From NCBI GenBank assembly GCA_021927905.1, contig BLLK01000051.1, positions 744,001 through 808,000 on the forward strand: 64,000 nucleotides of DNA. The letters run 5' to 3'. The notes below the pieces were generated by a model that was not told the origin of the DNA, made no database searches, and saw only the letters and a program-made list of their open reading frames with translations. A program made the translations under genes and the position numbers. Source of the DNA: Chaetoceros tenuissimus. Its lineage: Eukaryota; Bacillariophyta; Thalassiosirophyceae; Chaetocerotales; Chaetocerotaceae. Shown one piece after another: positions 1 through 9,515 of this stretch. How positions within the stretch are numbered: the stretch's first letter is position 1; every line of letters begins with the position of its first letter.

Positions 1-1
1 T

Positions 2-1129
2 GCTGCTGCTATGGGAACGATAAATACTGCACCAACAGGTGTATTATGTATGCCAGGTGCTGCCTATCCAACTGGTTGTCAACAGAGACCTGATCTTTTC
101 GGGGAATGTGATAAAAGGATTGAGAAGCAGTCGGAACTAATTATGTACATCACTTACGGAGTCATGGTGCTTGCTTTGTTCTGTGTCATTCTATTCATGG
201 GAAAGCTCACTGCCACTGTTGTACAAAGGCATGCGGCTTACGGAACAATGTCAACAAATACGAAAAGACAGGGAAAGAGCATACAGAGAAAAACGTCTGT
301 TCTTAAAGATGAAGAAAATATTGAAAGCAAAACTTCTGTTCCTTCCAATTCAGAATTTCATGATATCGAGGTAGATGAAAGTAATCAAGATCAACAGATG
401 AAAGCAGAAATAGCGGAAAAGTTGAGGAAGCTCTACTTTCGATTGACAAGAACTCAATTTGCCCTTTGGGTAACAACATATTTGTTTTCAATTATTCCAT
501 ACATCATTATGGGTGTCACGACTGCTATCAAGGGAGTTATGCCTTTGGATCAACCAGAGCCTCTAAGATGGTTTGCTAGTTTATTCTATCCTTCACTTGG
601 AATATTGATCACTTTAATTTTCACCCGACCTGCCATCAAATACTTTCGTCAAATGAAGCCTGAATTTTCTTGGGTTCGTTCTTTTGTTCTTGTTGTGAAA
701 GAGGGAGGAGAGGTACCAGTCACAACTATCAAGTCTACAATTGAAGCAAATGATCGCAACATCTCAGTTTCGAGTAAATCTGCTTTTGGTGTGGAAAAGA
801 TGGTTTCTGCTCCATCGATGAGTACGGGAGGGGGTCTATCAGTAGCTAATCTCTATTGTGAAGTATCAGGCAATAACAATCACGTCAGCTCCATCGATAA
901 GATTAGTACCAATCCCATTCAAGATTCGCAAGAAAGGAAATTCTACTTGGATGCGTTGGCTTCTAATACAGAGAAACAGATATTTTCCGGTATTTCATAT
1001 AACTCAAGTAAACCAGATTGGAAAGATGATGATCTTTCATTTTTCGAGATGAGTTCAATTCATGAAGGAGTTGAGATGATGGATCCATCGGAGGCATTTG
1101 AAGATGATACAAATATAAATTCATTATAG
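2..1129 (+). CDS. Multi-TM receptor-like protein, C-terminal part (5' partial)
   Basis: The frame is open from base 2, before the first ATG at 11, so the gene starts outside the window. What remains begins in a Cys-containing loop, then has a membrane helix at about residues 45-66, a charged intracellular loop, and two more helices at about 150-170 and 185-208. The last ~160 residues are a Ser/Thr-rich soluble tail. Three closing helices followed by a long cytoplasmic tail suggest the end of a 7TM (GPCR-like) protein, but no diagnostic family motif is visible, so this is inference. It ends 36 bp from the convergent BRCT gene. Confidence 0.55.
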   Translation, partial: AAAMGTINTAPTGVLCMPGAAYPTGCQQRPDLFGECDKRIEKQSELIMYITYGVMVLALFCVILFMGKLTATVVQRHAAYGTMSTNTKRQGKSIQRKTSVLKDEENIESKTSVPSNSEFHDIEVDESNQDQQMKAEIAEKLRKLYFRLTRTQFALWVTTYLFSIIPYIIMGVTTAIKGVMPLDQPEPLRWFASLFYPSLGILITLIFTRPAIKYFRQMKPEFSWVRSFVLVVKEGGEVPVTTIKSTIEANDRNISVSSKSAFGVEKMVSAPSMSTGGGLSVANLYCEVSGNNNHVSSIDKISTNPIQDSQERKFYLDALASNTEKQIFSGISYNSSKPDWKDDDLSFFEMSSIHEGVEMMDPSEAFEDDTNINSL

Positions 1130-1165
1130 TCACTTTTAATTCATTACTTAAGAAGAAATTTTCAA

Positions 1166-1849
1166 TCAAATCAATCCAAGCTTTTTTTGAATGACGCTAC
1201 ACTTTTCTTCCCCTGAGCACCATTTGCAATCATCACGATCGTCATCATGACAGACGCAGCAACACCCGTAGTCAACTGGTTCTGACCATCCACTGACATT
1301 TTGTAGCGCTTCCTCGTCACTTTCATCTGCAACATCTACTTCTTTCACTTGTTTAGCTTTACTTTCTTGAATTTCTTGTCTCTTTTTAGCCAATTCCTTG
1401 GCTTCATCTGTCAAGATGAAATTCATAGGATCAACTCTCTTTCCCTCTTTCTGACACTCCAGAAGCCATTGTATATTGATAATGGGTATATTCTTCTTGA
1501 GAGCTTTTCTCACTCTTTGTGTGGATTGATATACAGCAGATTTATTGCAAACAACAGCGTAGACGCGATTATGTACTTGTGCTGTTGTCGATGCTCCCAT
1601 ACTTTCAGCAAATTTACATGCTTCCTTATATGTGAATTCTTTCTGAGTACTTGGTGCATCAGTATCATTTCCTTCACATGTGGTAATTGCTAATATGATT
1701 CCATTCAGTGGATTCTTTTGTTTCTTTTGAGTATTCTTTTGAGCTGTAGTATTATTCTTTTTGCTTTTCTTCTGTTCTGTCGACTGAGCTGATGAAATAT
1801 CTTTGCGTTGCCTCTTTTTGCTCTTTTTCACTTTAGTGTTTGAGTCCAT
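1166..1849 (-). CDS. BRCT-domain protein
   Basis: About 227 aa counted from the Met at 1849; the frame is open further upstream but that Met is followed by a typical Lys-rich nuclear N-terminus (KVKKSKKRQRK), so I prefer it. A single BRCT-like domain occupies about residues 50-140 counted from this Met: a beta-alpha-beta core, a VYAVVCNK strand, and the characteristic ...IINIQWLLECQKEG segment with the conserved Trp. The C-terminus is acidic and then Cys-rich (CCCVCH, CKWCSGEEKC), perhaps metal binding. BRCT domains bind phosphopeptides or DNA ends in DNA damage signalling; which partner is unknown. Likely nuclear. Confidence 0.7.
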   Translation of the reverse strand: MDSNTKVKKSKKRQRKDISSAQSTEQKKSKKNNTTAQKNTQKKQKNPLNGIILAITTCEGNDTDAPSTQKEFTYKEACKFAESMGASTTAQVHNRVYAVVCNKSAVYQSTQRVRKALKKNIPIINIQWLLECQKEGKRVDPMNFILTDEAKELAKKRQEIQESKAKQVKEVDVADESDEEALQNVSGWSEPVDYGCCCVCHDDDRDDCKWCSGEEKCSVIQKKLGLI

Positions 1850-2370
1850 GATAAATGTTAGCTCTATAGAAGGTAATACGTACAACAAGATGCAAGCGCC
1901 GAAGCGAAAGTTATACGCGCGGGTAAGGAAGGTATATTTTGTACAGCTGAGTACTGTAAATGACAAAAATGAAAGTAGAATGTACAATAGAGTAAAAATA
2001 GTTCTTACTTAAGTAAGGAGAGGTCTAATTGTTGTAGTACGGCTGGAATGAATGGTGAGCCCCTGAGTCGTGCTTTTGTCCCGACCCAACAAACAATCAC
2101 AGCCATCCATCGAAATGAAGAAGAATCTTTTTATGGTGACATCTGCTTCTCACTTATCAACATATGTTGTTATGCAATTTCGGAGAAAAACTCATCATAG
2201 CTGAAATTATCAATAGTTGCCCATTGCCTTCGCTTGTCGTAAAGTTTCTAGAAATTCTTGCAATGGTTTCATTTTCAAAGTCAGCTACAAAGTATATGCT
2301 TGTAAACTCGATCCTCATTAGCGCAGTTCGTTCTTCATCTTCATTCTCCATCACAAAAGCATCGAAAACA
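1850..2370. other. Divergent promoter region, BRCT gene / PLP transferase gene
   Basis: About 520 bp between the preferred starts of two divergent genes. The downstream frame is open back to an ATG at 2164, so part of this may be coding. No repeat or RNA gene seen. Confidence 0.4.
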
Positions 2371-3987
2371 ATGAGCAAAAGTTCCATCTTTTCACGGTTC
2401 GGAGGATTTAATTTCTGTAACAAATCTACAAATCTTGCAGCAACAAGAAGTTTGTCCACCTCAGAGCAATATACAGAAGATGCAATTGGTATGGCAAAGA
2501 AGTTCAACTTTGACCAATTTGAATCTCTCCTTACAACAGGAGGAGATGATCGTTCCCTTATCCTACCTGAATCCGGTGCAAACAAATATCATATCCGTCC
2601 GGTACCTATTGAATCTCATCAGATCTTTAGAGGAAGTTGTACTGGTAATCCACCGACTAAATCTGCATTTGAAGCGACTAAGAAATTTTATGAGGAGAAT
2701 TTGGAGTCGATTCAGAGTTGTCAATTGGATTCGGCTCTTCGGGATATTTTCAAGGAGCAAAGGGAGAGATTGAAGAAATATCTCGACTTACCAGAGGGTG
2801 CAGAGGTTATCATCGCACCAAGTGGTTCTGATGCAGAATATTTACCTATTGCCATTGCAAAGGCTTTGCATCCAGACAAAAAGATTGTGAATGGAGTTAC
2901 ACAGTTGAATGAAATTGGTGCTGGAACTGCACCTGCTTCGACAGGGAAATTCTTTTCCAAGTATGCACCATTTTTGGGAGATCACGGTTTGGATTATCTT
3001 GAAGGATTCGATGGAATTGAGGGAATTGTTGTTGGTGCTAGAAACAAAGATGGAAGTGTTGTTGATGCAGCCCAGAAAATGGATGAATTTGAAAAAGAGC
3101 AAATTGCTCTTGGTAATTACCCTATTGTACATGCAGTATTTGGAGGAAAAACTGGATTGAGAGATACAGTTATGCCTAGTAGCATTGATAAGGGTGATAC
3201 CTCAATGGCTATTGTCGATGCATGTCAGGGACGTTTCACATTGGCTGAAATGAAAGAATGGATGGATAATGATGCAATTGTATTGTTTACCGCGAGTAAA
3301 TTCTTCCAAGCTCCACCATTTTGTGCAGCTGTAATCATTCCCCCTTCCATTGCAGAAAAGTTGTCAACTGCTGATGCTCCAAAAGAAATGCTTGGTGCCA
3401 ATGGTCTATTGGGTTTTGTGACTGACAAAGAGCTCCCATCCTGCATGGATAGCTGGAAACCATACCTAAACGATGATGCAATCAATAACGTTGGTCTAGC
3501 TCTTCGTTGGCAAGCAGGTTTGTACTCCATGGAAAAGCTAGAGTCAATTTCAGATGACGAAAGAACCGCTTTGGTGGATGAATGGGCTGCAAAGGTGAAA
3601 AACATGGTCGAAGAAAACCCAAACATTGATTTGTTCTGCGTGGAGAGAAGTATTACTAGTATCCGCATGGCAAAAGATGGAGATACAAGCCAGTGGTTAA
3701 ATATGGGCGAAGCGAGGGATCTATTCCGTTGGATGTCATTAGATGTATCAGAAGTTGTTCCAGATGCAACTGAAGAAGAGAAAAAGGCTCTTGCCACTTC
3801 TGGATTCATCGGGCAGCCTGTTAGTGTTAGCGAAGACTTTGCCATCGTCAGAATTGCTTTGGGAGTAGACTCTTTATATGCGTATTCTCAGGATAAGGCT
3901 TCAACTTTGGCAGAGGACCAAATGCTTGTCAACAAACTGGGAGCTATTGCCAAGCACTTTAGCACTTTGAAAGCTAGTGGACTATAA
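2371..3987 (+). CDS. PLP-dependent transferase (fold type I), probably organelle targeted
   Basis: 538 aa from the Met at 2371; the frame is open to an ATG at 2164, but the 2371 start gives a classic Ser/Arg/Asn-rich transit-like leader (MSKSSIFSRFGGF...) without acidic residues. The body has the fold type I layout: an APSGSDAE motif for the cofactor phosphate, an IVDACQGRF strand where the Asp pairs with the pyridine nitrogen, and TASKFFQAPPF, where Lys310 is the likely Schiff-base lysine. The exact substrate cannot be read from the sequence; an aminotransferase/lyase-like relative is the safest call. Mitochondrial or plastid location is inferred from the leader. Confidence 0.65.
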   Translation: MSKSSIFSRFGGFNFCNKSTNLAATRSLSTSEQYTEDAIGMAKKFNFDQFESLLTTGGDDRSLILPESGANKYHIRPVPIESHQIFRGSCTGNPPTKSAFEATKKFYEENLESIQSCQLDSALRDIFKEQRERLKKYLDLPEGAEVIIAPSGSDAEYLPIAIAKALHPDKKIVNGVTQLNEIGAGTAPASTGKFFSKYAPFLGDHGLDYLEGFDGIEGIVVGARNKDGSVVDAAQKMDEFEKEQIALGNYPIVHAVFGGKTGLRDTVMPSSIDKGDTSMAIVDACQGRFTLAEMKEWMDNDAIVLFTASKFFQAPPFCAAVIIPPSIAEKLSTADAPKEMLGANGLLGFVTDKELPSCMDSWKPYLNDDAINNVGLALRWQAGLYSMEKLESISDDERTALVDEWAAKVKNMVEENPNIDLFCVERSITSIRMAKDGDTSQWLNMGEARDLFRWMSLDVSEVVPDATEEEKKALATSGFIGQPVSVSEDFAIVRIALGVDSLYAYSQDKASTLAEDQMLVNKLGAIAKHFSTLKASGL

Positions 3988-4146
3988 GTGAACGTAGGAT
4001 AAAATACAATTGTATTTTTGCAAGACGTTTGTGCTATCGTATACTTTTCACGTTTATATATATATTACTGATAAATCTATTTCTGTTTCTTTCGAGTTTT
4101 AAAAATACATGTATATTAAGAAATTCTAAAGGATCTCATGAAGTAA

Positions 4147-4863
4147 TTACATGACTTCCTTTCCCTTGCTTCGGCAACAGCAAAAGAATGCTACAATGGA
4201 AAAGACAACTACAGCACAACCAAGACCAATCAAAAAGTAACCAAGAGTCTCCTTGAATCCAGCATCCTCTTCTGCTAAAGAAAGCTCAACAGCTGGGTCA
4301 ACCAATTTGTAACATTCATCATTTCCACAATTTGCCCACTCTTCATTGAAATCGGTCTCAACACTTTTCCAGCATGCAACCGTGGTTCCATTCTCACAAA
4401 TTCCTTCACAAACAAAAGGAGTATTGTCAGCAATATATGTGCCATCATATGCCAAGATTCCATCGTTCTCATTAGGTGTACACAAGTCATTATTAGTTCC
4501 CCCCATTCCTAGGTCGAACATGATTTTCTTGGAATTACGCTCAGATTGTGCAACTCTCGACTTGTAAACAATACCATCAGCATCTCCATTCACAGTGAAA
4601 CTGTAGGTCACTTTATCGATGCAAACATCATATGTATGCCCTGAGTTACTCCCACTTGTAGTCTCTCGTCGACGAATGGTTTCATAGCTATGTTCCATAC
4701 CAGCAATGGTACATTGGCCCTCAACGGACGCAAATTGACTGGATACATCCACTTTGGAAAGTTTGGACGCTTCTTTTTTGCCCACAACAGCAAAGTAGGA
4801 ACCAGCACTGCAAAGAATGATCACAAGGGCAATAGGAATAATATAAACGGCTTTCGGTGGCAT
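4147..4863 (-). CDS. Small membrane protein with Cys-rich extracellular domain
   Basis: 238 aa. An N-terminal hydrophobic helix at residues 5-27 is either a signal anchor or signal peptide. A ~160-residue extracytoplasmic part has eight or more Cys, with a beta-rich stretch (HTYDVCIDKVTYSFTVNG) recalling DUF3592-type domains. A second helix lies at about 208-230, followed by a short tail FFCCCRSKGKEVM whose Cys cluster could be palmitoylated. No function can be assigned. Convergent with the PLP gene upstream. Confidence 0.6.
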   Translation of the reverse strand: MPPKAVYIIPIALVIILCSAGSYFAVVGKKEASKLSKVDVSSQFASVEGQCTIAGMEHSYETIRRRETTSGSNSGHTYDVCIDKVTYSFTVNGDADGIVYKSRVAQSERNSKKIMFDLGMGGTNNDLCTPNENDGILAYDGTYIADNTPFVCEGICENGTTVACWKSVETDFNEEWANCGNDECYKLVDPAVELSLAEEDAGFKETLGYFLIGLGCAVVVFSIVAFFCCCRSKGKEVM

Positions 4864-5715
4864 GATTGATTAGTGAATAAATATGTGCAATGATACAACA
4901 AGCGTTGAAACAACAAGTCTACTCTTCACGCGAGGATGCAAGTTGGAGTTCGGTTTCAAGTTTTCGGAGAAGAAGCATCAGTTTTGACGCGACAAAATAG
5001 ACCAAAATAGCGGACCTGTCTAAATCTCTTTTGTGCGATGATGACATGCAAAATAAGACTCATTTTTACATAAATTTAGTGTTTTTTACATAAATTTAGT
5101 GTAATTGTAGATGATCGGCGAACCTACGACATTAACCTCAACGCCATTATTGCTCAAGAGTAAGTACAAGTAGAAGTGTGAACATTTACTCATTATATGT
5201 TTGTTGTTGCAAAATAAAAGCAAAGAGTGTTCCAACTGTATATATTTGTACATACACCATACATTTGTGTTATTTGTCGGTATATATTTGTTTGTGTTCA
5301 GGTTTATTATTTGTGTCCAAAAGTTCTGTGGCTCATTTTTCACTCACAAGAACAAAAGAACCGAGAACTCTCTCAACTGAAAGAGAGTACAAGTAAAAGA
5401 TATCTCCCAGTTGAACGCTGTATTTTTCTTCAGTTTCTTCATTACTTTCAGTCTCTGTAAGAATTTGCAGCTCGGTCGAAAGTAGTTCAACAAGTACTCT
5501 GCAATTTCCGTTGGAAAAACTTCGGAGTATATTATAGCGCAGTGAAGGAATTGGAGGTGCACTTCTATCAAGACCTGACTCGTCAAAAAGACTCAAATCT
5601 AGTGGGAATCTCTGCACCAACCGATCTTGTTACTCTGCTTATCAATAGAATCTCACCTCGGAAACTTTTTTGCACTCTGAACTCACCTCTTTGAATAACA
5701 TAAAATCAATACATC
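4864..5715. other. Intergenic, divergent promoters, with a 20-bp tandem duplication
   Basis: About 850 bp between two divergent genes. A near-exact duplication of TTTTTACATAAATTTAGTG lies at 5063-5081 and 5083-5101. Small open frames at 5333-5620 are not convincing as genes. Confidence 0.4.
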
Positions 5716-6822
5716 ATGTTCAGCAACCAGAAGAACTCTGCCTTTGAAGCTACCAAAGCATCGACTAATATGTACTGTCATGACAGTCGGGTTCGTTCCA
5801 AGGAGCATCTGCAGTTTCCAGAGTCTCTACTTCTTCCTGAAAATCGCATCCCTGAAAGCCCGGAGCCTTCAAGAGGTTGTGGTGGTGGACGCTCTGCTAA
5901 CGTGAAGCTAAATGAAAGGGACGAGCTGTCGCCAAAGCCTGGTGTATCATCACTGAATGAATCGAGAGAATGCCATGGACCTTGTCACTGCCACAATTGC
6001 GCTACCTATTACTGGAATTATTACCAGAGCTACTTCAGGCAATATGATGCTTCTCCATATCATACTCATTATGATCCATATTTGCAGTTTAACAACATGG
6101 GTCCATCCTATGAGATTCCAACACTTGGTCGAAGAGTCTCAGTTCCATCTGAAATGGAACAGAATGACAATCCAGATAAAGAAGTTGAAATGATTACTAA
6201 AAGATCTAGATATGAAGATAGAGACCATTATCATCATCATGCGCGCACACATTCACGTACACACCATCATTATTCATATCATCGTCCACACGAGTATTGC
6301 TATCCACCATCGCATTATTATCCACATGACCCTTACCACCATTACAATGGCTACCATGGAAGCTATCCTACACCCTATCACCATGCACCTCAACCAAATA
6401 TTACTAGAAGAAAAAGAAAGAGATATGATGAATATCTTCTTCGACCAAAGAGAGACTACATTATTCACGCCGGTCGTTCTGAATCGCCAATGTCAGATAT
6501 CACAGCTTCTCCTACACCGTCTCTTTCAGACTTTGGTCTTCCAGAAGAAACTGAAGAACCAAAAGAATTGAAAGTAGAAACTGATGCTCCTCTCGTGGAA
6601 TTTGCGCCTAAAGTCCCTACTTTGAAGCGTCGTCGTTCAAACAATAAGTTTGATTTTGCACACGAGGGTGACTTCGATCTTCTCAGAGCTGTAAGCCCTT
6701 TGAAAGAGAAACTCAGTGATAACACAAGTCCAAAGAACGAAAACTCCAAATCCATTTGGAGAGAAGAAGAGACTACTCTCATTATTCCTCCAATTACAAA
6801 GAATGTTTCTCAAACAAGCTAA
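5716..6822 (+). CDS. His/Tyr-rich protein with basic nuclear-type motif
   Basis: 368 aa, one exon. Not recognised. Residues ~95-235 are extremely rich in His, Tyr and Pro (runs such as HYHHHARTHSRTHHHYSYHR), then a basic patch RRKRKRYDEYLLRPKRD that would serve as a nuclear localisation signal, then a Ser/Pro-rich region and a conserved-looking block near VPTLKRRRSNNKFDF. Several CxC and CHCHNC residues near 90-96 could bind metal together with the His. The His-rich part may be metal binding or drive phase separation; both are guesses. A regulatory nuclear protein is likely. Confidence 0.55.
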   Translation: MFSNQKNSAFEATKASTNMYCHDSRVRSKEHLQFPESLLLPENRIPESPEPSRGCGGGRSANVKLNERDELSPKPGVSSLNESRECHGPCHCHNCATYYWNYYQSYFRQYDASPYHTHYDPYLQFNNMGPSYEIPTLGRRVSVPSEMEQNDNPDKEVEMITKRSRYEDRDHYHHHARTHSRTHHHYSYHRPHEYCYPPSHYYPHDPYHHYNGYHGSYPTPYHHAPQPNITRRKRKRYDEYLLRPKRDYIIHAGRSESPMSDITASPTPSLSDFGLPEETEEPKELKVETDAPLVEFAPKVPTLKRRRSNNKFDFAHEGDFDLLRAVSPLKEKLSDNTSPKNENSKSIWREEETTLIIPPITKNVSQTS

Positions 6823-7464
6823 TAGGTATTCTACAAAAACAGAATAAAAAGAAAATACAATGTATAAATATAAATATATGCATATACACTGGGAAATTGC
6901 TTTAGATTGATCACAGCTGTCACTAGTACAGCAAATAGAGTTGTCTTAACCAACGAAAGTGTTTCTTCTTCTCTTTCTTTCTACATGATGATGTGTGAAA
7001 AGGCGCGCGAAGAGAATGTTAGCCCAATGTTACACGATAGGCCATTAAAATGATGGAATAGTAACCTTCTCAAGACCACACTCATTTTTCTAAATCTTGT
7101 TGGTGGAGTTTCATCGGAACTCAAAAACGGAGTGCAAGCAAGGTCTGCAAACATCATATGGACATACGAGAGTAAGTTGAAAACGTAAATGCGTGGTAAG
7201 TATGGAGTCTACAGTATTTTACGATTTCCATTATAAAAAACAGCACTTTCCAAATGGATTTAACCTTGTTGGATTGGGTCACTAATGTGTCAGCTGACGA
7301 TCATCATCATCAAAAAGAAATTTGTTCCTCTTGGATCTTCCACTCGATTTAGAATGAATCATCATCATCAGCACAGCACCACCATGACATTTACTAAATT
7401 GCATCTACATTAAACATACTAATATCAAAACAAGGTTTCGCATAAGCAGAAAGAGAGCCTAACA
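6823..7464. other. Intergenic, no gene seen
   Basis: About 640 bp between two co-directional genes. It holds short CATCAT runs near 7300 and 7360 but no RNA gene, repeat array or mobile element that I can support. Confidence 0.35.
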
Positions 7465-8499
7465 ATGAAACTTGCATTACCAATCAGTTTACTAGCTGGA
7501 ATCACATGTGTTCAAGCATTTGCTCCTTCGATACATAAATATCATGTCACGCATTTCAAATCAGATCAAAGAATCCCAACCGTGCTCCAAATGTCATCCT
7601 CAACGCTTCCGGAGGCTTCATCGATGAGAGTCGGGGAACTAAAAAAAGAATTAGAGAGCTATGGTATGAGTTCCAAAATATATCTCGAAAAGAGTGAACT
7701 CGTAGAAGCTGTAGAAAAAGCTCGTGCAGAAGGAAAGAAACCACGCTCGACTTCATCAGCATCTGCATCTACTGACTCATCTTCTACATCATCTTCTTCA
7801 TCGACTGAGTCAAGAGAAGAAAGACTTGCAAAAGAAATTGAAAATTGTAAAGCTATGAAAGCTGGTGAATTGAAGAAGGAATTGGAATCATATGGTATTT
7901 CTACATCAAGTTTCTTTGAAAAGAGTGAATTTGTCAAAGCATGTGTAGAAGCACGTGTAGATGGAAAGAAAAAGGCTGGTGGTAGTGATGAAGAGGGTTT
8001 TGCTGAATATTCTGCTGCTGATGTAGAAGTTTTGACTGATGATAATGCAGGTCCTAGACCAAAGAGTCAGAAGCAACAGAGTCAGAGTGCAGGAGGAGGA
8101 AATCCATTTGGAGGCGCAGCGGGAGGAAATCCATTTGGCGGAATGGGTGGTATGGGTAATATGGCTGATATGTTTGGTGGAGCTGCAGGTGGAGGCTCTC
8201 CGTTTGGAGGCGGCATGGGTGGCATGGCTGACATGCTGAAAAATATGGGCATGGGAGGAATGGGAGGAGGTGCTCCTGGTGCATCGCCCTTTGGTGGAGC
8301 TGGGGGTGGAGATGCTTTTGCACAGGCACAAAAAATGATGCAGAATCCAAAGGTAATGGAAATTATGGCAAAAGCTCAATCAAATCCAAAAATAATGAAG
8401 GCTATGCAAGAATGTATGAGCAATCCTGCAGCTTTTGCTAAATATCAAAATGATCCTGAGGTTGGCGAGTTGATGAGAGAATTACAAAAGTACATGTAA
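7465..8499 (+). CDS. Plastid-targeted protein with two SAP-like repeats and a C-terminal STI1 domain
   Basis: 344 aa. A signal peptide (residues 1-18) ends in VQA-FAPS, which matches the diatom plastid ASAFAP-type motif with Phe at +1. Two copies of a ~40-residue SAP-like helix pair follow (about 50-92 and 128-172), each with the core GELKKELESYG. A Gly/Met/Phe-rich linker (about 210-275) leads to a C-terminal STI1/DP domain with NPKVMEIMAKAQSNP and a typical NDPEVGELMRELQ ending. STI1 domains occur in Hop, Hip and Tic40 co-chaperones, so a stromal chaperone-adaptor or import role is plausible. The SAP plus STI1 pairing is unusual to me. Confidence 0.75.
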   Translation: MKLALPISLLAGITCVQAFAPSIHKYHVTHFKSDQRIPTVLQMSSSTLPEASSMRVGELKKELESYGMSSKIYLEKSELVEAVEKARAEGKKPRSTSSASASTDSSSTSSSSSTESREERLAKEIENCKAMKAGELKKELESYGISTSSFFEKSEFVKACVEARVDGKKKAGGSDEEGFAEYSAADVEVLTDDNAGPRPKSQKQQSQSAGGGNPFGGAAGGNPFGGMGGMGNMADMFGGAAGGGSPFGGGMGGMADMLKNMGMGGMGGGAPGASPFGGAGGGDAFAQAQKMMQNPKVMEIMAKAQSNPKIMKAMQECMSNPAAFAKYQNDPEVGELMRELQKYM

Positions 8500-9004
8500 A
8501 TAGAATTTGCTATTAGGATAGATTTAGAATATTTATACAGAATTTCTTTTGCACTGTGTGATGTAATGTCTAGCTGTCAAGTGCAGGAGAAACTAGGTCG
8601 CATTATTCACCTTTTTTTCTCAAGGCCGCCACACCACACCGACCATTTGAAATTCCCGTTTTTATGTAGCTATGAATACTTCTCCAGAGCTACATAAGAC
8701 TGTAGTTTGTACTACTACTTACACTACTCGGTTGGATGGACAAAATAAAATAAAGCACCTTTGCCTATTGTTGCCAATTGCAAGAAAGCATCTTACATAA
8801 GTGTGGTATTTGTGTTGTCCATACTGAAACATCATTGAAGAAACAAATTTTGATCAAAGGTATATCCTTGACTAAATTTACCTCGCTAGAAAAGGGTGAG
8901 TTTCCACTGTAGCAATATTTTATATTTGTTGCTGATCCAATGTATGTCTTCTCACACATTTGTAACATTTGTCTCTATCGAAAAAGATCTTTTTATATAT
9001 TATA
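8500..9004. other. Intergenic, no gene seen
   Basis: About 500 bp between a plastid protein gene and the MIC10-like gene. No repeat or RNA gene recognised. Confidence 0.35.
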
Positions 9005-9250
9005 ATGAGTTCAAAATCAGCATCACATAGCACAGTCTCAGATATAATCACCAAGGGATTTCTTGAGCGTGGAGCTCAATATGCAGCTATCGGATTCACA
9101 GGAGGATTAATGGCAAGTCTCGTGCTTGCAGCAGGTGGAAGAGGTACCGCTTCTAGAAAAGCTATTACCGCATTTGGAACGGGGATCGGTTTGGGAAGTG
9201 CATGGACCAAGACAAACATAGAACTTGAAGAAACTCTTGGAAAGAACTAA
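9005..9250 (+). CDS. MIC10-like subunit of the mitochondrial MICOS complex
   Basis: 81 aa from the ATG at 9005; the longer open frame from 8969 has no better start. Two short hydrophobic helices carry glycine-rich motifs: YAAIGFTGGLMASLVLAAGG and ITAFGTGIGLGSAW. MIC10 proteins are small hairpin membrane proteins with exactly such paired GxGxG helices, a basic turn between them (here RGTASRK), and about this length. They oligomerise and bend the inner membrane at crista junctions. The identity rests on motif pattern and size only. Confidence 0.65.
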   Translation: MSSKSASHSTVSDIITKGFLERGAQYAAIGFTGGLMASLVLAAGGRGTASRKAITAFGTGIGLGSAWTKTNIELEETLGKN

Positions 9251-9515
9251 TTTTGATTTATAGTTATTGATAGCGAAGTTGGCGAGGAAGAAATTGAAGC
9301 AATCTTATATAGACGGTGATAAATTCTCATTGAAACTTTACTAGAGAGCTACAGCATGACTAATCTTTGAACTTTTGGAGATGGAAGTAGTTCACAAGAA
9401 GTTATATAAGTTGAATATTATGTTTAACATTGAAACAAGATTGAAAGAAAACTAATTTTTATAAAAAAGAAATTTTAATTAACCCAATGGAATACTTTTA
9501 AGTTATTCAACAGAC

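Noticed and set aside
3225-3845. 206-aa reverse-strand ORF
   Set aside because: Lies wholly inside the PLP transferase gene and has no protein-like features of its own.
7906-8379. 157-aa reverse ORF rich in His/Ser
   Set aside because: Antisense shadow of the Gly/Met-rich linker of the plastid STI1 protein.
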